Origin: Patescibacteria group bacterium
GTDB taxonomy: Bacteria > Patescibacteriota > Microgenomatia > Levybacterales > UBA12049
Assembly: GCA_018900295.1 (NCBI GenBank)
Contig: JAHIGH010000243.1
Span: 1 to 6,722 of the forward strand
DNA length: 6,722 nt
Direction of reading: 5' to 3'
A model generated the notes under the pieces. It did no database searches and had not been told where the DNA came from. It was given only the letters and a program-made list of their open reading frames with translations. The translations under genes and the position numbers were made by a program. The first letter of the stretch is position 1. Each line of letters starts with the position of its first letter. Shown piece after piece: positions 5,084 through 6,722 of this stretch.

Positions 5084-5107
5084 AGTGCGATGCAAAATTG
5101 TCGCACT
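5084..5107 (+). promoter_or_regulatory. Inverted repeat upstream of the transposase start
   Basis: AGTGCGA (5084-5090) and TCGCACT (5101-5107) form a perfect 7-bp inverted repeat with a 10-base spacer, 17 bases before the transposase ATG. As RNA it would hinder translation of transcripts reading in from outside the element, a known safeguard in other IS families. As DNA it may be a transposase or repressor site. The right arm belongs to a 15-bp sequence that recurs at the other end of the element. Confidence 0.45.
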
Positions 5108-5111
5108 AATT
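5097..5111 (+). repeat. Internal direct repeat, left copy
   Basis: ATTGTCGCACTAATT is repeated exactly at 6684-6698. This copy lies 76 bases inside the left end, just before the transposase gene, and includes the right arm of the inverted repeat. Confidence 0.75.
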
Positions 5112-5124
5112 GTAGAATAGCGAT

Positions 5125-6696
5125 ATGTTTCATATTCGTACGGGCATAACTGCTTCGGGCGCTACGGCGGTGCAAGTTATTCGCTACCTCTACAGAAAAC
5201 GAATAATTGTTAAACATATTGGCAGCGCTCACACCAAAGAAGATCTTGTCTCTTTGAAGAAAATAGCTAACCAATGGATTGAGCAGGAAACAGCTCAGCA
5301 AGCACTTTTTCCACCGGAGAAGGAGCGGACTTCCTTGCCGCTTGTCTCGATTGATAAGCTTCGTAATCTTGGCTTTCGTTACGCCTTTGCCTATGAAATA
5401 TTAACAAAGCTTTTACGCATGTTCCGTCTTCCGGACAAAAAGTACCGACTCTTACTGGATTTAGTCTTGATACGTATTATTCAGCCTGCTTCTAAGCTTG
5501 AATCATTCACTCTTCTGTCAGAGCTTTTTGATATACACCACGACCGGAATGATTTTTACCGCTCTCTCCCGGCCATTGTCGGAACGAAGCCGGTTATTGA
5601 AAAAAGCGTTATTGCTCTAGCTTCTACACATTTTTCTTTTGATTTTCAGATTGTCTTTTACGATGTCACGACTTTGTATTTTGAAAGTTTTACCGAGGAT
5701 GAAGATAAGCTTGATAGTTATGGTAACGTCATCGAAAAAGGGTTCAGGAAGGACGGCTTCTCCAAAGACCTTAAATTTAATCAACCTCAAATCGTTATTG
5801 GTTTGATTGTGAATAAAGACGGGTTTCCAATCTCTTATGAAATATTTGAAGGGAATACCTTTGAGGGCGATACTTTCATTCCGGTTGTCACGGGCTTTAA
5901 GAAAAAGCATGCGATAAATTCCTTAACCGTTGTTGCCGATGCTGCAATGATTAGCTTTGATAACATAGAAAAACTAAAAGAAAACAGTCTCTCATATATT
6001 GTTGGCGGTAGAATAGCCAACCTGAAACGCAGCGAGATTAAAGAAATCAGTAAGGCGCTTATCGGACAAATATCACCGGAGGATGAGTTAAAAAAGAAAG
6101 ATAATATTTCCACACGAATTGAAACAGAGCGAGGCATTCTAGTCTGTGATTTTTCTTTCAAGAGGTATCAGAAAGATAAACGGGAGATGGAAAAACAAAT
6201 TGCCAAGGCAAAATTACAGCTTGAGAAAAAGATGCCGGTAAAACGAATAAAATTTCTTAAAAACAAAGATAAGAAAAAAACTGATCAGATACTGAATATT
6301 GATTTGATTGAAAAAACAAAAATGCTTTTGGGGATTAAAGGCTACTACACTAATCTTTCCGGTACCGACAACAAAACGGTTATTGATCAATATCATAATC
6401 TCTGGCAGGTTGAAAAAGCTTTCAGAATTGTCAAAAGTGATTTACAGGCGCGTCCTATTTATCATTTCAAAAAACAAACCATTGAGGCGCATATTCTAAT
6501 CTGCTTTATGTCACTGGCAGCTTGCAAGTATATGGATCTCAAAACTAAAAAGTCGACAAAAGTAATTATCAAACTTCTCAAACAAATAACTGACGCTAGA
6601 ATCTTAAATACGCTGACGAATGAAGAAATTATTCTCCGATCCGAGATATCCACAGAAACTGAGGAAATATTAAAAATGCTTTCATTGTCGCACTAA
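5125..6696 (+). CDS. DDE transposase, IS1634 family (IS4 superfamily)
   Basis: The 523-aa enzyme catalyses cut-and-paste movement of the surrounding element by acting on its terminal repeats. The N-terminus is typical of the family (RTGITASGATAVQVI, then IVKHIGSAHTKEDL at about residues 28-41), so ATG 5125 is the right start although no Shine-Dalgarno sequence is seen. The RNase H-like core holds all three acidic residues: D180 in FYDVTTLYFES, D272 in VVADAAMIS, and E430 in LWQVEKAFRIVKSDLQARPI, the last within the Y-R-E-K type signature. The sequence then runs through the conserved IEAHILICFMSLA. Between D272 and E430 lies a Lys-rich insertion (about 350-390), as in relatives. Length is normal and no frameshift is present, so it is probably functional. 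Its TAA stop falls inside the right copy of the internal direct repeat. Confidence 0.95.
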   Translation: MFHIRTGITASGATAVQVIRYLYRKRIIVKHIGSAHTKEDLVSLKKIANQWIEQETAQQALFPPEKERTSLPLVSIDKLRNLGFRYAFAYEILTKLLRMFRLPDKKYRLLLDLVLIRIIQPASKLESFTLLSELFDIHHDRNDFYRSLPAIVGTKPVIEKSVIALASTHFSFDFQIVFYDVTTLYFESFTEDEDKLDSYGNVIEKGFRKDGFSKDLKFNQPQIVIGLIVNKDGFPISYEIFEGNTFEGDTFIPVVTGFKKKHAINSLTVVADAAMISFDNIEKLKENSLSYIVGGRIANLKRSEIKEISKALIGQISPEDELKKKDNISTRIETERGILVCDFSFKRYQKDKREMEKQIAKAKLQLEKKMPVKRIKFLKNKDKKKTDQILNIDLIEKTKMLLGIKGYYTNLSGTDNKTVIDQYHNLWQVEKAFRIVKSDLQARPIYHFKKQTIEAHILICFMSLAACKYMDLKTKKSTKVIIKLLKQITDARILNTLTNEEIILRSEISTETEEILKMLSLSH

Positions 6697-6698
6697 TT
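6684..6698 (+). repeat. Internal direct repeat, right copy, overlapping the transposase stop
   Basis: ATTGTCGCACTAATT matches 5097-5111 exactly, in the same orientation. It encodes the last residues (LSH) and the TAA stop of the transposase and lies about 24 bases inside the right end. Confidence 0.75.
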
Positions 6699-6707
6699 TA
6701 GCCCGTT

Positions 6708-6722
6708 TTGAACAAGTCGGGA
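6708..6722 (-). repeat. Right terminal inverted repeat of the IS
   Basis: TTGAACAAGTCGGGA is the exact reverse complement of the left terminal repeat and ends on the final base of the window. Confidence 0.88.

Larger units (their letters stand above)
5021..6722 (+). mobile_element. Complete insertion sequence of IS1634/IS4 type, 1702 bp
   Basis: A transposase gene is bounded by 15-bp perfect terminal inverted repeats: TCCCGACTTGTTCAA at 5021-5035 and its reverse complement at 6708-6722. Size and single long gene fit the IS1634 group. The right repeat finishes on the last base of the window, so target-site duplication cannot be checked and the repeats might extend further outward. All coding features look intact, so the element may be active. 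Ending at an IS edge is also typical of an assembly break caused by multiple copies. Confidence 0.88.

Noticed and set aside
5032..6653. Minus-strand frames and the 6308-6499 plus-strand frame within the transposase
   Set aside because: All overlap the intact, strongly recognisable transposase in other frames.
1..6722. CRISPR array, toxin-antitoxin pair, replication origin or alternative genetic code
   Set aside because: No spaced direct repeats, no recognisable toxin or antitoxin motifs, no iterons, and in-frame TGA codons are absent from intact genes while TGA ends the ATPase gene.

Overview
The window is AT-rich bacterial DNA in the standard genetic code. I think it most likely comes from a Candidate Phyla Radiation (Patescibacteria) genome, possibly Microgenomates. 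This is inferred from three things: short exported or membrane proteins with Pro/Thr-rich linkers and paired-cysteine tails, a GIY-YIG nuclease relic, and coding starts that lack Shine-Dalgarno sequences. No ribosomal or other phylogenetic marker gene is present, so the assignment is tentative.

Layout. (1) Bases 1-465 hold tRNA-Leu(UAA) behind a sigma70-type promoter, a decayed GIY-YIG endonuclease gene, and tRNA-Pro(UGG). (2) Bases 466-816 are mostly non-coding. They carry a minus-strand open stretch of about 65 codons that runs head-on into the tRNA-Pro 3' end; it may be the tail of a serine recombinase. (3) Around 782-978 a good promoter (TTGTCT-17-TATAAT) is followed by two strong stem-loops, a weak terminator-like hairpin with a T-run, and a 19-nt palindrome touching the first start codon. 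This is either a small RNA or a structured leader. (4) Bases 978-4900 are seven tightly packed plus-strand genes: a three-helix membrane protein, an exported Pro/Thr-rich protein, a single-pass membrane protein, a 63-aa acidic protein, a soluble FtsK/SpoIIIE-type ATPase with a non-standard Walker B motif, a 51-aa basic protein that starts on the ATPase stop codon (ATGA), and an HD-domain hydrolase. (5) Bases 5021-6722 are a complete insertion sequence of IS1634/IS4 type. It has 15-bp terminal inverted repeats and an intact DDE triad, and its right repeat ends on the last base of the window. It follows a short minus-strand coding-like fragment (4949-5020).

How it may work together. Gene spacing, shared strand and start-stop overlaps suggest regions 3 and 4 form one transcription unit. 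Three products are at or beyond the membrane, and a cytoplasmic FtsK-family motor is translationally coupled to a very basic peptide. DNA or protein movement at the envelope is a reasonable hypothesis, but none of these proteins except the ATPase, the HD enzyme and the transposase belongs to a family I recognise. The tRNA-adjacent position, the nuclease and possible recombinase relics, and the IS mark this as an accessory, mobile-DNA-exposed locus.
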